In this document: positions 37,181 to 46,932 of the stretch, in pieces | Layout: the number at the start of each line of letters is the position of its first letter | Position numbering within the stretch: position 1 is the first letter of the stretch | From: Acinetobacter qingfengensis | GTDB lineage: Bacteria; Pseudomonadota; Gammaproteobacteria; Pseudomonadales; Moraxellaceae | NCBI RefSeq assembly: GCF_008693185.1 | Contig: NZ_VXKN01000004.1 | Coordinates: 1 to 64,000 of the forward strand | DNA: 64,000 nucleotides | Reading direction: 5' to 3' | Notes under the pieces: model-generated | Told to the model about the DNA's origin: nothing | Seen by the model: only the letters and a program-made list of their open reading frames with translations | Database searches by the model: none | Translations under genes and position numbers: made by a program

Positions 37181-38875
37181 TTATTCACTTGTAACACGAT
37201 TGATTTCTTGCAATGATGTGACGCCCTGCATGACTTTTAATAGGCCTGATCGTCTTAAATTATTGAATCCTGCCCGTTGTGCAGCATGTGCTAATTCGAG
37301 CGCATTACCGTCTTCCATAATAATTTTTGAGATTTCAGCATTTACCTTCATGACTTCATAAATCCCAACACGTCCTTTATAACCTTCACGACATTCTGAA
37401 CAGCCCACTGCTTCATAAATCATAAACTCTGGATGATTCAGGTCATTTTCAGTAAATCCCATTTCCAATAGGCTTGGACGTGGAATCTCAATTGGGCGTT
37501 TACAGTGCATGCATAAGCGCCGGGCAAGACGTTGTGCAATCACAAGATTAACAGAAGTGGCAATATTAAAAGAGGGTACCCCCATATTACGTAAGCGTGT
37601 CAGGGTTTCTGGCGCACTGTTGGTATGTAGTGTTGATAGTACCAAATGGCCGGTTTGAGCAGCTTTGATGGCAATTTCTGCGGTTTCCAGATCACGAATC
37701 TCACCAACCATGATGACATCAGGATCCTGGCGCAAAAAAGAACGTAATGCATTGGCAAAGGTAAGGCCGACTTTATTATTGACGTTGACTTGATTAATTC
37801 CTTCCAGATTAATTTCTACAGGATCTTCCGCGGTAGAAATATTGGTGTCTTCAGTATTTAGAATATTTAAACCAGTATAAAGACTGACGGTTTTACCAGA
37901 ACCTGTTGGACCTGTAATTAAAATCATGCCTTGTGGACGTGCCAGTGCATCCATAAAAAGTTGTTTTTGTTCAGGTTCATATCCTAAAGCATCAATTCCC
38001 AGCATGGCGCTGGAAGAGTCGAGAATACGCAGTACAATTTTCTCGCCAAATAATGTTGGTAAGGAGTTGACACGGAAATCAATAGATTTGGTTTTGGATA
38101 ATTTAAGCTTGATGCGACCATCCTGAGGTACACGTTTCTCAGAAATGTCCATTTGTGACATGACTTTTAACCGTGCAGCAAGGCGTGTTGCAAGTTGCTG
38201 TGGCGGACGAGCAACTTCTCTTAAAACACCATCAATACGGTAGCGTACCCGGTACATTTTTTCGTATGGCTCAAAGTGTAAATCAGAAGCACCTAAACGA
38301 ATGGCATCTATCAGTAATTTATTAATATACCTGACAATGGGTGCTTCATCTTCATTGGATGCTTCATCGTCTACTGACTCATGATTTTCTGAAATCTCAA
38401 GATCAAAATCTTCTTCACCAAAGTTAAAATTATTTTCTTCTTGAAAATGTGTGCCCAGAAATTTAATCAGTTTGTTGTGTTCAACAATAATAAATTGAAT
38501 ATTTAATTTGCTGTTAAAACGTAGATTTTCAAAAGTATCCAGACGGGTTGGATCACTTGTAGCCACATATAACATGTGGCCACGTTGGAACAATGGAACG
38601 ACCTGATGTTTGATAATCAGTTTTTCTTCAACCACATTTCGCAATAAATTCGCAGCATCGTAACTATTTAGATCAAAAAAAGGTTCTGCAAACTCTTCCG
38701 AAATTGCGGTTGCAATATTAATTGATGGAACTTTGTATTCATCCACTAAAATTGCAGGCAAGGAAAGTTTGTTGCGTTTTGCTTCATCTTGAGCACGCTG
38801 TAATGAATCCGCACTGATCACCCCATCAGTAATTAAGCGTTTCAAATAACCTGAAAAATGAGTATGTTCTGACAT
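37181..38875 (-). CDS. pilB: Type IV pilus extension ATPase PilB
   Basis: PilB is the hexameric ATPase that powers pilus extension. ATG 38875 (MSEHTHFSGYL) gives 564 residues; a TTG 15 bases upstream is possible. The N-terminal T2SSE_N domain covers about 45-150. The motor domain has Walker A GPTGSGKT, the Asp box, Walker B IMVGEIRDLETAEIA, the His box STLHTN and a zinc-binding tetracysteine (CMHC...CSEC). No pilT is nearby. It is transcribed divergently from tpiA. Confidence 0.95.
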   Translation of the reverse strand: MSEHTHFSGYLKRLITDGVISADSLQRAQDEAKRNKLSLPAILVDEYKVPSINIATAISEEFAEPFFDLNSYDAANLLRNVVEEKLIIKHQVVPLFQRGHMLYVATSDPTRLDTFENLRFNSKLNIQFIIVEHNKLIKFLGTHFQEENNFNFGEEDFDLEISENHESVDDEASNEDEAPIVRYINKLLIDAIRLGASDLHFEPYEKMYRVRYRIDGVLREVARPPQQLATRLAARLKVMSQMDISEKRVPQDGRIKLKLSKTKSIDFRVNSLPTLFGEKIVLRILDSSSAMLGIDALGYEPEQKQLFMDALARPQGMILITGPTGSGKTVSLYTGLNILNTEDTNISTAEDPVEINLEGINQVNVNNKVGLTFANALRSFLRQDPDVIMVGEIRDLETAEIAIKAAQTGHLVLSTLHTNSAPETLTRLRNMGVPSFNIATSVNLVIAQRLARRLCMHCKRPIEIPRPSLLEMGFTENDLNHPEFMIYEAVGCSECREGYKGRVGIYEVMKVNAEISKIIMEDGNALELAHAAQRAGFNNLRRSGLLKVMQGVTSLQEINRVTSE

Positions 38876-39067
38876 AGCAATGCAACTCAAAGTTAAAATG
38901 ACGGTATAAAATTACACTTTTTATCTTGACTACTATAGCATAGATTAACCTGTGCATAAGAAAAAACTATTCAAAGTAAAGATTTAACAATTGAACAGGT
39001 TAAGTATGCTGTAGTTCGGTGTTTTTCAGTGTAAAATGAACAGGATATATTGAGAGTTCTTAAGATA

Positions 39068-39835
39068 ATGACAGCATTGACACCACAAAACTGGGTAATT
39101 GGAAACTGGAAGCTAAACCCATATTTCAATGAGGCCAAACAACTTTTTTCTGCAATTGCACAACAATACCAAAATCAAGCAGAACTGCAAACATGCCATG
39201 TTGCAATTGCTCCCCCAGCTCCTTATTTAAGCTTTTTTGCTACACAACAGACATTACCGATTGTTGCACAGGATGTATCAACTATTCGTGGTCAAGGTGC
39301 ATATACAGGAGAAGTTAGTGCAGATTTACTTAAAGAAACAGCAGTAGAATTAGTATTAATCGGACATTCAGAACGTCGTGAACTCTTTGGTGATGATGCC
39401 GAAAAATTACAGCAAAAAATTAAAAATGCATTACAAGCTGGCCTCACTATTGTTTACTGTGTCGGAGAAAGTCTGGTACAACGTGAGGCTGGGCAAGCGC
39501 AGTCGGTAGTGATCCGGCAATTACAGGAGTTGGCTGATGTCACTCATGATACAGAATGGAAGAATATAATCATTGCTTATGAGCCAATTTGGGCGATTGG
39601 TACTGGAAAAACGGCTTCCCCTCAAGATGCTCAGCAGATGCATGCTGCTATTCGGGTATATCTGCAAACGCTAACAACAACGGCAAATCGTATTCCGTTA
39701 CTTTATGGTGGTAGTGTTAAACCTGAAAATGCGGTAGAGTTAGCAGCTTGCGCTGATATCAACGGTGCATTGGTCGGTGGTGCATCACTGGATGCAGCAA
39801 GTTTTATTTCTATTATTCAGGCATTTGCGCAATAA
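39068..39835 (+). CDS. tpiA: Triosephosphate isomerase
   Basis: This glycolytic/gluconeogenic enzyme interconverts dihydroxyacetone phosphate and glyceraldehyde-3-phosphate. ATG 39068 gives 255 residues. NWKLNP carries the active-site Lys, GHSERRELFG the electrophilic His, AYEPIWAIGTGK the catalytic Glu, and LYGGSVKPEN the phosphate-binding loop. secG follows 14 bases later, an order common in gammaproteobacteria. Confidence 0.96.
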   Translation: MTALTPQNWVIGNWKLNPYFNEAKQLFSAIAQQYQNQAELQTCHVAIAPPAPYLSFFATQQTLPIVAQDVSTIRGQGAYTGEVSADLLKETAVELVLIGHSERRELFGDDAEKLQQKIKNALQAGLTIVYCVGESLVQREAGQAQSVVIRQLQELADVTHDTEWKNIIIAYEPIWAIGTGKTASPQDAQQMHAAIRVYLQTLTTTANRIPLLYGGSVKPENAVELAACADINGALVGGASLDAASFISIIQAFAQ

Positions 39836-39849
39836 ATTAAGGTGGTTTC

Positions 39850-40176
39850 ATGTATACCTTTGTATTGGTGGTACATATTATTCTTGCAGTTTTAATGATT
39901 GCGTTAATTCTGGTTCAACAAGGTAAAGGCGCAGAAGCGGGCGCTTCTTTTGGTGGCGGTGGTGCAGCAACTGTATTTGGTGCATCGGGTTCAGCCAATT
40001 TTATGACTCGATTAACCGCAGTGTTAACAGCATTATTTTTTGTGACAAGTCTAACGCTTGCAGTATATGCAAAAAAACAAACCCAGTCGGTCTATACTTT
40101 ACCTGGTGCTGAGCAAACCCAGCAGACACCAGTGTCGAGTGAATCTTCGTCAACTACGCCTGTGAAACAACAATAA
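39850..40176 (+). CDS. secG: Preprotein translocase subunit SecG
   Basis: SecG is the small SecYEG partner that aids SecA cycling. The 108-residue protein has two transmembrane helices (about 2-22 and 52-72) flanking the conserved LVQQGKGAEAGASFGGG loop and GASGSANFMTR. The C-terminal tail is rich in Gln, Ser and Thr. tRNA-Leu follows 55 bases downstream, as in E. coli secG-leuU. Confidence 0.95.
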   Translation: MYTFVLVVHIILAVLMIALILVQQGKGAEAGASFGGGGAATVFGASGSANFMTRLTAVLTALFFVTSLTLAVYAKKQTQSVYTLPGAEQTQQTPVSSESSSTTPVKQQ

Positions 40177-40231
40177 TATGAAAATAGGACTTTTCTTTTA
40201 AAAAGGAAAAGTCTAGAATTCATTCCAGTTT

Positions 40232-40316
40232 GCGGTGGTGGTGGAATTGGTAGACACGCTACCTTGAGGTGGTAGTGCTTTCGGGCGTGGGGGTTCAAGT
40301 CCCCCCTTCCGCACCA
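40232..40316 (+). tRNA. leuU: tRNA-Leu(GAG)
   Basis: The 85-base gene has a D arm with AATTGGTAGA, anticodon stem CTACC/GGTAG around loop TTGAGGT (anticodon GAG), a long variable arm, T arm GGGGG-TTCAAGT-CCCCC and encoded CCA. The acceptor stem GCGGTGG / CTTCCGC has an unusual U5-U68 mismatch next to a G6-U67 wobble. Position after secG matches E. coli leuU. Confidence 0.95.
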
Positions 40317-40353
40317 ATATTGCAGAAACATGCAATATTGTTACTAGACATAA

Positions 40354-40386
40354 AGGCTTTAACCTACATGGTTTAAGCCTTTTTTG
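40354..40386 (+). terminator. Terminator after tRNA-Leu
   Basis: AGGCTTTAACC and GGTTTAAGCCT form an 11-bp stem with one T-T mismatch and loop TACAT, followed by TTTTT. It separates tRNA-Leu from the convergent dgkA gene. Confidence 0.8.
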
Positions 40387-40406
40387 TTGTCTGTATTATT
40401 TCCCTG

Positions 40407-40796
40407 TTAAAGCGTAAATAAGCTAATACCCCATAAGATCATTGTCATGATGAGTGCCAGCATTTGTGCGGCGGAACCTGCATCTTTAGCCCGTTTGGCA
40501 AGAGGGTGTATTTCTGATGAAATTAAATCTACATTTGCTTCGAGAGCAGTATTTAATAATTCTGTTACTAGTGAAATAAAAGACAAAGCAATTAATAGCA
40601 TTTGTACAGATGTTTTAAAAGGTAATATAAATGCCAGCAAAATCAAGCAGCCATGCAACCATAATAATTGTCTAAAGGCAGCTTCATATTGGTAAGTTGC
40701 TTGCAAACCACTTTTTGAATATCCGAAGGCATTAATAATTTGCCGAATTCCTTTCTTGCCTTTTAAGTGCTGAGCATCAAACTGTTTAGGTGACAT
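40407..40796 (-). CDS. dgkA: Diacylglycerol kinase
   Basis: This small trimeric membrane kinase recycles diacylglycerol to phosphatidic acid. ATG 40796 has GGAG seven bases upstream and gives 129 residues; ATG 40817 is a longer alternative. Three transmembrane helices follow an N-terminal amphipathic segment. Conserved residues appear in ELLNTALEANVDLISSEIHP and KRAKDAGSAAQ, which bind ATP-Mg. Its place between leuU and the initiator tRNAs breaks the E. coli gene order. Confidence 0.94.
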   Translation of the reverse strand: MSPKQFDAQHLKGKKGIRQIINAFGYSKSGLQATYQYEAAFRQLLWLHGCLILLAFILPFKTSVQMLLIALSFISLVTELLNTALEANVDLISSEIHPLAKRAKDAGSAAQMLALIMTMILWGISLFTL

Positions 40797-40816
40797 GAGG
40801 TTGCTCCAATTGATCA

Positions 40817-40990
40817 TCAAATAAATTTTTCAGCTTCTGCATGTTCTAAAATACCAAGCTTTAAATCATACATTTGAGTTATGACATTCATAATACCGGG
40901 GATGAAATAGAAGATATTATCTTGAGAAAAATGATTTTGAGCGGCTTGTTGAGCCCTTTTAGGGTTGTAATATTTAATAATAAAAAAGAA
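40817..40990 (-). pseudogene. Possible small coding remnant upstream of dgkA
   Basis: A 57-codon open frame ends in a TGA that overlaps ATG 40817 of the dgkA frame (TGATG), like coupled genes. Its translation ends MYDLKLGILEHAEAEKFI and includes YYNPKRAQQAAQNHFSQD, which looks like real protein composition: polar helices, not low-complexity AT noise. No ATG, GTG or TTG lies at its 5' end before an in-frame TAA at 40991-40993; the first ATG is internal, at 40891. It may be the 3' remnant of a lost gene or a short gene with an unusual start. I do not recognise the family. Confidence 0.35.
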
Positions 40991-41038
40991 TTATTGTTGG
41001 ATGTTTGAACAGATGAAATAAAAAAATTATACTTTCCC

Positions 41039-41066
41039 TTGTGAATTTAAAAAAGTGTGTTAAGAT
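41039..41066 (+). promoter_or_regulatory. Promoter of the first initiator tRNA gene
   Basis: TTGTGA at 41039-41044 and TAAGAT at 41061-41066 are separated by 16 bases, a fair sigma-70 match. Transcription would begin near 41073, inside the inverted repeat at 41069-41108. Confidence 0.6.
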
Positions 41067-41068
41067 GC

Positions 41069-41108
41069 GCACCTCAGTTAGAAAGCACCAGTGATCTAAC
41101 TGAGGTGC
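41069..41108. repeat. Perfect 14-bp inverted repeat before the first initiator tRNA
   Basis: GCACCTCAGTTAGA at 41069-41082 and TCTAACTGAGGTGC at 41095-41108 are perfect complements around a 12-base loop. No T run follows on either strand, so it is not an ordinary terminator. Confidence 0.9.
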
Positions 41109-41121
41109 AAAACAATGTTGA

Positions 41122-41198
<77 letters not shown>

Positions 41199-41240
41199 AT
41201 TTCTGAGTATATTGCAATGCACTCGGATAGATCAATCACA

Positions 41241-41268
41241 TTGACTTTTGCAGTTTTAGCACTATAAT
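41241..41268 (+). promoter_or_regulatory. Promoter of the second initiator tRNA gene
   Basis: TTGACT at 41241-41246 and a perfect TATAAT at 41263-41268 are 16 bases apart. It lies between the two tRNA copies, so copy 2 can be transcribed on its own and this promoter looks stronger than the first. Confidence 0.75.
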
Positions 41269-41282
41269 GCAGTGCATATTGA

Positions 41283-41359
<77 letters not shown>

Positions 41360-41372
41360 AGTTTCTGATTAG

Positions 41373-41399
41373 AGGCTCACAATAAAGGTGGGCCTTTTT
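41373..41399 (+). terminator. First terminator after the initiator tRNAs
   Basis: AGGCTCAC and GTGGGCCT form an 8-bp stem (one wobble) around AATAAAG, followed by TTTTT. Confidence 0.8.
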
Positions 41400-41430
41400 G
41401 CACAGTGGGTTTTAAAAACTGTGTGAAACA

Positions 41431-41454
41431 AGGGGGCGATATGCGCCCTTTTTT
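41431..41454 (+). terminator. Second terminator before rimP
   Basis: GGGCG and CGCCC flank a short ATATG loop, with an A-rich 5' side and a TTTTTT run. A minor hairpin (CACAGT / ACTGTG) sits between the two terminators. Together they separate tRNA transcription from rimP-nusA-infB or attenuate it. Confidence 0.75.
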
Positions 41455-41622
41455 GTTGGCTATTGTGAGTCAAGACAGGAGTTGTATGTATAAAAAGTAT
41501 GCATGCAGCACAAAAATAAATAGTCATGCTTCACTCATAGCGAATTATTCAGATTGTGTTGAGTAATGTCATGAACCCTTAACACATTTTGAGTCCAATA
41601 GATCTAGCAGTGACGAGTAGAA

Positions 41623-42147
41623 ATGAAATTATCCAGTAAGACTCAAGCATTATATGAATTAATCGCACCTGCTGTTGCAGCCTGTGATGTGGAACTGTGG
41701 GGAATTGAATTTATTCCTCAGGGTAAAAAATCACTTTTACGAATTTACATTGATAAAGCAGTCGATGAAAATGCTGAACCTGTGATGAATGAAGATGGTG
41801 AATTGGAAAAAGGTCGTGGTATTGGTGTACAAGACTGTGTAAATGTCACGCATCAGGTTGGTGGGACGTTGGATGTACATGATCCAATTTCAGGTGAATA
41901 TGCACTGGAAGTTTCTTCGCCAGGTTGGGATCGTCCATTTTTTAATTTAATACAAATGCAGGCATATATTGGTCAGCAAGTGGCTTTGCGTCTGATCAGT
42001 GCTGTTGAAAATCGCCGTAAATTTCAGGCTAAATTAGTAGCAGTAGATGTGGAAAAAGACTTGATCCAGGTTGAAGTTGAAAAGCAGCACATTCTGGAAA
42101 TCGATAGCCATAACATTGATAAGGCAAATTTAGTTTATCAGGATTAA
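41623..42147 (+). CDS. rimP: Ribosome maturation factor RimP
   Basis: RimP assists 30S subunit assembly. The 174-residue protein has the N-terminal alpha/beta domain with [20 protein letters not shown] and the segment [20 protein letters not shown], then the signature [14 protein letters not shown]. An acidic insertion (about 46-66) is longer than in E. coli RimP. It is first in rimP-nusA-infB-rbfA; nusA starts 42 bases after its stop. Confidence 0.95.
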   Translation: MKLSSKTQALYELIAPAVAACDVELWGIEFIPQGKKSLLRIYIDKAVDENAEPVMNEDGELEKGRGIGVQDCVNVTHQVGGTLDVHDPISGEYALEVSSPGWDRPFFNLIQMQAYIGQQVALRLISAVENRRKFQAKLVAVDVEKDLIQVEVEKQHILEIDSHNIDKANLVYQD

Positions 42148-42189
42148 TTTTATTACATTCAATCAGATTATTTAGAATAAAGGTGACTT

Positions 42190-43674
42190 ATGAGCCGTGA
42201 AATTCTTACCGTTGTTGAAACGGTTAGTAATGAAAAAGGTGTTAGTCGTGAGGCAATTTTTCAGGCCTTGGAACAAGCTCTGGTTGCTGCGACTAAGAAG
42301 AAATTCTACGAAAACACAACAGCATCAGAAGCACGATTGCGTGTGGAAATTGATCGTAAAACCGGTGACTATCGCACTTTTCGTCAATGGGAAGTTGTTG
42401 CTGATGAAGACCATGAAATGCCAGCATGTCAGGATGCCATTTCTGATGTAGATCCAAGTGAATGGTCAATTGGTGATATTCGTGAACTTGAAGTTGAGTC
42501 CATTGAATTTGGTCGTATTGCGGCACAAATTGCTAAACAGGTGATCGTTCAGAAAATTCGTGAAGCAGAACGAGCATTGGTCGCTGATGCTTATGAATCC
42601 AAAGTGGGCGAACTTATCTACGGTGAAGTGAAAAAACAGACTAAAGAAGGTTTTATCATTGATCTAGGGGATGGAGCGGAAGCATATTTGGCGAAAGACG
42701 AAACAATTCCTAAAGAAATGTTACGTCCGAAACAGCGTATTAGCGCTATTTTATACAATGTGAATCGTGAAGGTCGAGGTGCACAGCTTTTATTATCCCG
42801 TGCCAAACCGGAAATGCTGATTGCATTGATGAAAAAAGAAGTACCGGAAATTGCTGAAGAAATCATCGAGATTAGAGCAGCTGCACGTCAACCAGGTGTT
42901 CGAGCCAAAATTTCTGTAAAAACCAATGACCACCGAATTGATCCGGTAGGTGCTTGTATTGGGATGCGTGGTACACGTATTCAGGCTGTTCAGCAGGAAT
43001 TAAATGGTGAACGTATAGATGTTGTAGTGTGGTCTGATGATCCAGCACAATATATTGCCAGCGCATTGGAACCTGCCGATGTATCGGGGATTGTGATTGA
43101 TGAAGATGCACATAGTGCAGATATCATTTTTGCAACTAACGAACAATTGGCACGTGCTATCGGTTCACAAGGACAAAATGTTCGCCTTGCATCCGAATTA
43201 ACTGGTTATAAACTGGATATGATGCTGGAAGATGAATATCGCTCACGTCAGGAATCAGAAGCACAACAATATGTAGATATGTTTGTTCAACGTCTGGATA
43301 TTGATCAGGAACTTGCTGCTGCACTCGTTGAAATGGGCTTTACTTCATTGGAAGAGGTTGCTTATGTGCCAGCAGAAACTTTTGATGAAATTGGTTTGGA
43401 TGAAGAAACAGTTGTTGCCTTGCAGGAACGTGCAAAAGAAGCCGCTTTGACTGATGTATTACGCCAACAGGAAAGTATTAAACAGGCTACCGAAGAGTTA
43501 TTGGGAATGGAAGGTATGACACCTGAAATTGCTCAGGCACTGGCACAACGTGGCATTGCAACATTGGATGATCTGGCAGATCAGGCAATTGATGATATCG
43601 TAGATATTGACGGCCTGAATGAAGCGAAAGCAGGCCAACTCATCATGAAGGCACGTGAATCATGGTTTAACTAA
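42190..43674 (+). CDS. nusA: Transcription termination/antitermination factor NusA
   Basis: NusA binds RNA polymerase and tunes pausing, termination and rRNA antitermination. The 494 residues contain the N-terminal polymerase-binding domain (about 1-125), S1 domain (about 135-200), KH1 and KH2 (about 205-345, with [14 protein letters not shown] and [15 protein letters not shown]), and two acidic C-terminal repeats (about 365-425 and 440-494) with [15 protein letters not shown]. The two C-terminal repeats are a gammaproteobacterial trait. A ribosome binding site precedes ATG 42190. Confidence 0.97.
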   Translation: MSREILTVVETVSNEKGVSREAIFQALEQALVAATKKKFYENTTASEARLRVEIDRKTGDYRTFRQWEVVADEDHEMPACQDAISDVDPSEWSIGDIRELEVESIEFGRIAAQIAKQVIVQKIREAERALVADAYESKVGELIYGEVKKQTKEGFIIDLGDGAEAYLAKDETIPKEMLRPKQRISAILYNVNREGRGAQLLLSRAKPEMLIALMKKEVPEIAEEIIEIRAAARQPGVRAKISVKTNDHRIDPVGACIGMRGTRIQAVQQELNGERIDVVVWSDDPAQYIASALEPADVSGIVIDEDAHSADIIFATNEQLARAIGSQGQNVRLASELTGYKLDMMLEDEYRSRQESEAQQYVDMFVQRLDIDQELAAALVEMGFTSLEEVAYVPAETFDEIGLDEETVVALQERAKEAALTDVLRQQESIKQATEELLGMEGMTPEIAQALAQRGIATLDDLADQAIDDIVDIDGLNEAKAGQLIMKARESWFN

Positions 43675-43687
43675 GAGGAGTTTATCA

Positions 43688-46399
43688 ATGACGGACAAAA
43701 CGATCCAGGAATTGGCAGAAAGCGTAAATAGTCCAGTTGACAAGCTCCTTGAGCAAGTTCGCCACGCTGGTTTACCACAACGTAAAGCTGATGATGTCAT
43801 CAGCACTACGGAGCAAGAAAAACTTGCTGCGTTTAGACAAACAACGACAGGTGCTAAATTGGGTTCAGGTAAAATTACCCTTAAACGTAAAACCACAGGT
43901 ACGGCAAAAGTTGCAGATACCTCTGGTCGTGCCAAAACAATTAATGTAGAAGTACGCAAAAAACAGACTTTTGTTAAGCCTGATCCTGCAAAAATTGCAG
44001 AAGAAGCCAAAGCTAAAGCGGAAGCAGAAGCTAAAGCTCGTCAGGAAACAGAACTAAAATCCAAAGCAGATGCAAAAGCCAAGGCAGAAGCAGATGCGAA
44101 AGTCAAACAATCTGAGAATAAAGCCAAAGCAACTTTAGAAGCAATGCGTGCATCGCAGAAAAAGGAAACGGCAAAATCGGATACCAAAACTGCTGTTGTG
44201 GTAAAAAAACGTAATAGCAATGCTAAAGTTGAAATTAAAAAAGTTGAAACACCTGAGCAACGTAAAGCACGTGAAGCACAGGCAGCACAGCTTAAAGCAA
44301 CAGAAGAAGCAGCGCGCCGTAAAGCAGCGGAAGAAGCCCAACAACGTACACTTGAACAAATGCGTAAAATGGCATCGAAGTATAACAACGATGAACATAC
44401 CACCACAGTTCGGGTAATTGATGATTCGCCATTAGCAGCAGGCCTGGTTGGTCAGGCTTACGAAGATTCTTTCGCGCAAGAAGACCGTGAAATTAAACGT
44501 GGTGGCGGAACAAACCAGCGTAGTGGCAAAAAAGGTGGACGTAATGGTCAGGAAGAGCAATCTTTTACTAAAAATCATCATAAACGTGGTTTAAAGACTT
44601 CACAGTCAAATAAACATGGTTTTGAAAAACCTGTTAAAAAACAAGTGTATGATGTTGAGATTGGTGCCACTATTGTCGTGAGTGATCTTGCGCAAAAAAT
44701 GGCAGTGAAAGTTCGTGAAGTCATCAAAGCATTAATGAAAATGGGTGAATTGGTTAATCAAAACCAATCCATTGAACAGGAAATTGCGGCACTTGTTGTT
44801 GAAGAAATGGGTCATAATCCAGTTCTTGTTTCTGAAACTGCCGCAGAAGACAATCTGCTTGAAGCAGCAGAAGAAGCACGTGGTGAACAAACCACTCGTC
44901 CACCAGTTGTTACCATCATGGGTCATGTTGACCATGGTAAAACATCATTGCTAGATCGTATTCGCCGCTCGAAAGTCGCTGCTGGTGAAGCAGGTGGAAT
45001 TACTCAGCATATTGGTGCTTATCACGTTACTACAGATAAAGGTATTATTACCTTCCTCGACACACCGGGACACGCTGCATTTACATCAATGCGGGCACGT
45101 GGTGCCAAAGCGACCGATATCGTAGTGTTAGTTGTTGCTGCAGATGATGGTGTAATGCCACAAACTGCTGAAGCGATTGATCACGCCCGTGCAGCAGGTA
45201 CACCAATTATTGTTGCCATTAACAAAATGGACAAAGAATCTGCTGATCCAGATCGTGTACTAAATGAATTAACTGCTAAAGAAATCGTACCCGAAGAATG
45301 GGGCGGTGATGTGCCAATTGCCAAAGTGTCTGCACATACTGGCGCAGGAATTGATGAATTATTAGATCTTATTTCAATTCAGGCAGAATTAATGGAGCTT
45401 AAAGCTTCTGCTGAAGGTGCTGCACAAGGTGTGGTTATTGAAGCGCGTGTTGATAAAGGTCGTGGTGCAGTCACTTCTATTTTGGTACAAAATGGTACCT
45501 TAAATATTGGTGATCTAGTACTTGCAGGCTCATCTTATGGTCGCGTACGTGCCATGAATGACGAAAATGGTCAGCCAATTAAATCGGCAGGGCCTTCTAT
45601 TCCAGTTGAAATTCTTGGCTTACCAGAAGCACCAATGGCAGGTGATGAAGTTCTTGTTGTCAATGATGAGAAAAAAGCCCGTGAAGTTGCTGATGCCCGT
45701 GCTGATCGCGAACGTCAAAAACGTCTTGAGCGTCAAAGTGCAATGCGTCTGGAAAACATCATGGCCTCTATGGGCAAAAAAGATATTCCAACAGTCAATG
45801 TGGTATTAAGAACAGATGTTCGTGGTACGCTGGAAGCATTGAATGTTGCATTGTCTGAATTGTCTACCGATGAAGTAAAAGTACGCATTATTAGCTCAGG
45901 CGTTGGTGCAATTACTGAATCTGACGTTATTCTAGCCGAATCTTCAGAAGCAGTATTACTTGGCTTTAACGTTCGTGCGGATGCAACTGCCCGTCAAAAA
46001 GCTGATGCCGATGGAATCGACATTCGTTATTACAGTATCATTTATGAGTTAATTGATGATGTAAAAGATGCCATGAGCGGTAAGCTTGCACCTGAACATC
46101 GCGAAACTATTCTGGGTGTTGCACAGGTTCGTGAAGTATTCCGTTCCAGTAAATTTGGTGCAGCCGCAGGTTGTATGGTCATGGAAGGTGTAATTCATCG
46201 TAACAAGCCAATCCGTGTATTGCGTGATGATGTAGTTGTGTTCCAGGGTGAACTCGAATCTTTACGTCGTTACAAAGATGTTGTTGATGAAGTTCGTGCA
46301 GGTATGGAATGTGGTCTTGCAGTTAAGGGCTATAATGACATCAAAGCATTGGATAAAATTGAAGTCTATGATGTACAAACCATCAAACGGAGTCTTTAA
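43688..46399 (+). CDS. infB: Translation initiation factor IF-2
   Basis: IF-2 is the GTPase that delivers initiator tRNA to the 30S subunit. ATG 43688 follows AGAGGAG and gives 903 residues. An N-terminal IF2_N domain (about 1-52) is followed by a long Lys/Ala/Glu-rich low-complexity linker (about 90-240) with repeated [13 protein letters not shown] units. A second IF2_N region lies near 325. The G domain has G1 GHVDHGKT, G3 DTPGHAAF and G4 NKMD. Domain II, IF2 core and C-terminal fMet-tRNA-binding domain complete it. Its TAA overlaps the rbfA ATG by one base. The minus-strand open frames across the linker are composition shadows. Confidence 0.97.
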   Translation: MTDKTIQELAESVNSPVDKLLEQVRHAGLPQRKADDVISTTEQEKLAAFRQTTTGAKLGSGKITLKRKTTGTAKVADTSGRAKTINVEVRKKQTFVKPDPAKIAEEAKAKAEAEAKARQETELKSKADAKAKAEADAKVKQSENKAKATLEAMRASQKKETAKSDTKTAVVVKKRNSNAKVEIKKVETPEQRKAREAQAAQLKATEEAARRKAAEEAQQRTLEQMRKMASKYNNDEHTTTVRVIDDSPLAAGLVGQAYEDSFAQEDREIKRGGGTNQRSGKKGGRNGQEEQSFTKNHHKRGLKTSQSNKHGFEKPVKKQVYDVEIGATIVVSDLAQKMAVKVREVIKALMKMGELVNQNQSIEQEIAALVVEEMGHNPVLVSETAAEDNLLEAAEEARGEQTTRPPVVTIMGHVDHGKTSLLDRIRRSKVAAGEAGGITQHIGAYHVTTDKGIITFLDTPGHAAFTSMRARGAKATDIVVLVVAADDGVMPQTAEAIDHARAAGTPIIVAINKMDKESADPDRVLNELTAKEIVPEEWGGDVPIAKVSAHTGAGIDELLDLISIQAELMELKASAEGAAQGVVIEARVDKGRGAVTSILVQNGTLNIGDLVLAGSSYGRVRAMNDENGQPIKSAGPSIPVEILGLPEAPMAGDEVLVVNDEKKAREVADARADRERQKRLERQSAMRLENIMASMGKKDIPTVNVVLRTDVRGTLEALNVALSELSTDEVKVRIISSGVGAITESDVILAESSEAVLLGFNVRADATARQKADADGIDIRYYSIIYELIDDVKDAMSGKLAPEHRETILGVAQVREVFRSSKFGAAAGCMVMEGVIHRNKPIRVLRDDVVVFQGELESLRRYKDVVDEVRAGMECGLAVKGYNDIKALDKIEVYDVQTIKRSL

Positions 46400-46797
46400 T
46401 GTCAGGTCAACGTTTAAAGCGCATGGCGGATACAGTACAGCGAGAGCTGTCAGAATTAATCCGTCTTGAGCTTAAAGACCCACGTCTGGGTGGTCTGGTG
46501 ACCATCTCCAGCGTGAAAGTTAGTCCAGACTTGGGGTATGCTGATGTTTATGTCACTGTTATGGGACGTGAACTTGATGATGAGCAATCAGAATCTGCAC
46601 ATAAAGAAACACTAGATGTATTGAATAAAGCATCTGGATTCCTGCGTCAGGAGTTGAGTCGTCGTATCAAAACACGAATCACACCACGGTTACGGTTTCA
46701 TTACGATAAAACCAATGCATATGGGAATTATATGTTTGGTTTAATCGCTGAGGCAGTGAAAGACTTACCACCTCAAGACAAAAAAGATGATGAATAA
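46399..46797 (+). CDS. rbfA: Ribosome-binding factor A
   Basis: RbfA is a 30S maturation factor needed for 16S 5' end processing and cold adaptation. The 132-residue KH-fold protein shows RLKRMADTVQRELSELIRLE, DPRLGGLVTISSVKVSPDL and ASGFLRQELSRRIKTRITPR. It is coupled to infB (TAATG). The usual next gene, truB, is absent; a strong terminator follows immediately. Confidence 0.96.
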   Translation: MSGQRLKRMADTVQRELSELIRLELKDPRLGGLVTISSVKVSPDLGYADVYVTVMGRELDDEQSESAHKETLDVLNKASGFLRQELSRRIKTRITPRLRFHYDKTNAYGNYMFGLIAEAVKDLPPQDKKDDE

Positions 46798-46802
46798 TCA
46801 TA

Positions 46803-46836
46803 AAAAGGCCACTCAAAATTGAGTGGCTTTTTTTTA
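46803..46836. terminator. Bidirectional terminator between rbfA and mnhG
   Basis: GCCACTCA and TGAGTGGC form a stem around AAAT, with AAAAA before and eight T after. It can end both the rbfA and the convergent Mrp transcripts. Confidence 0.88.
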
Positions 46837-46932
46837 TTATTAAAATATTTAACTGAGTTCAATTCAGTACTATTTTACAATAGGTTATTTATTCTATAAG
46901 GAAAAATATCATCAGTGAGGTAAAATAAAGAA

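Noticed and set aside
44041..44406. Long minus-strand open frames across infB, rich in Ala, Ser, Cys and Phe
   Set aside because: They mirror the Lys/Ala/Glu-rich low-complexity linker of IF-2 on the other strand. They have no ribosome binding site and no recognisable domain.
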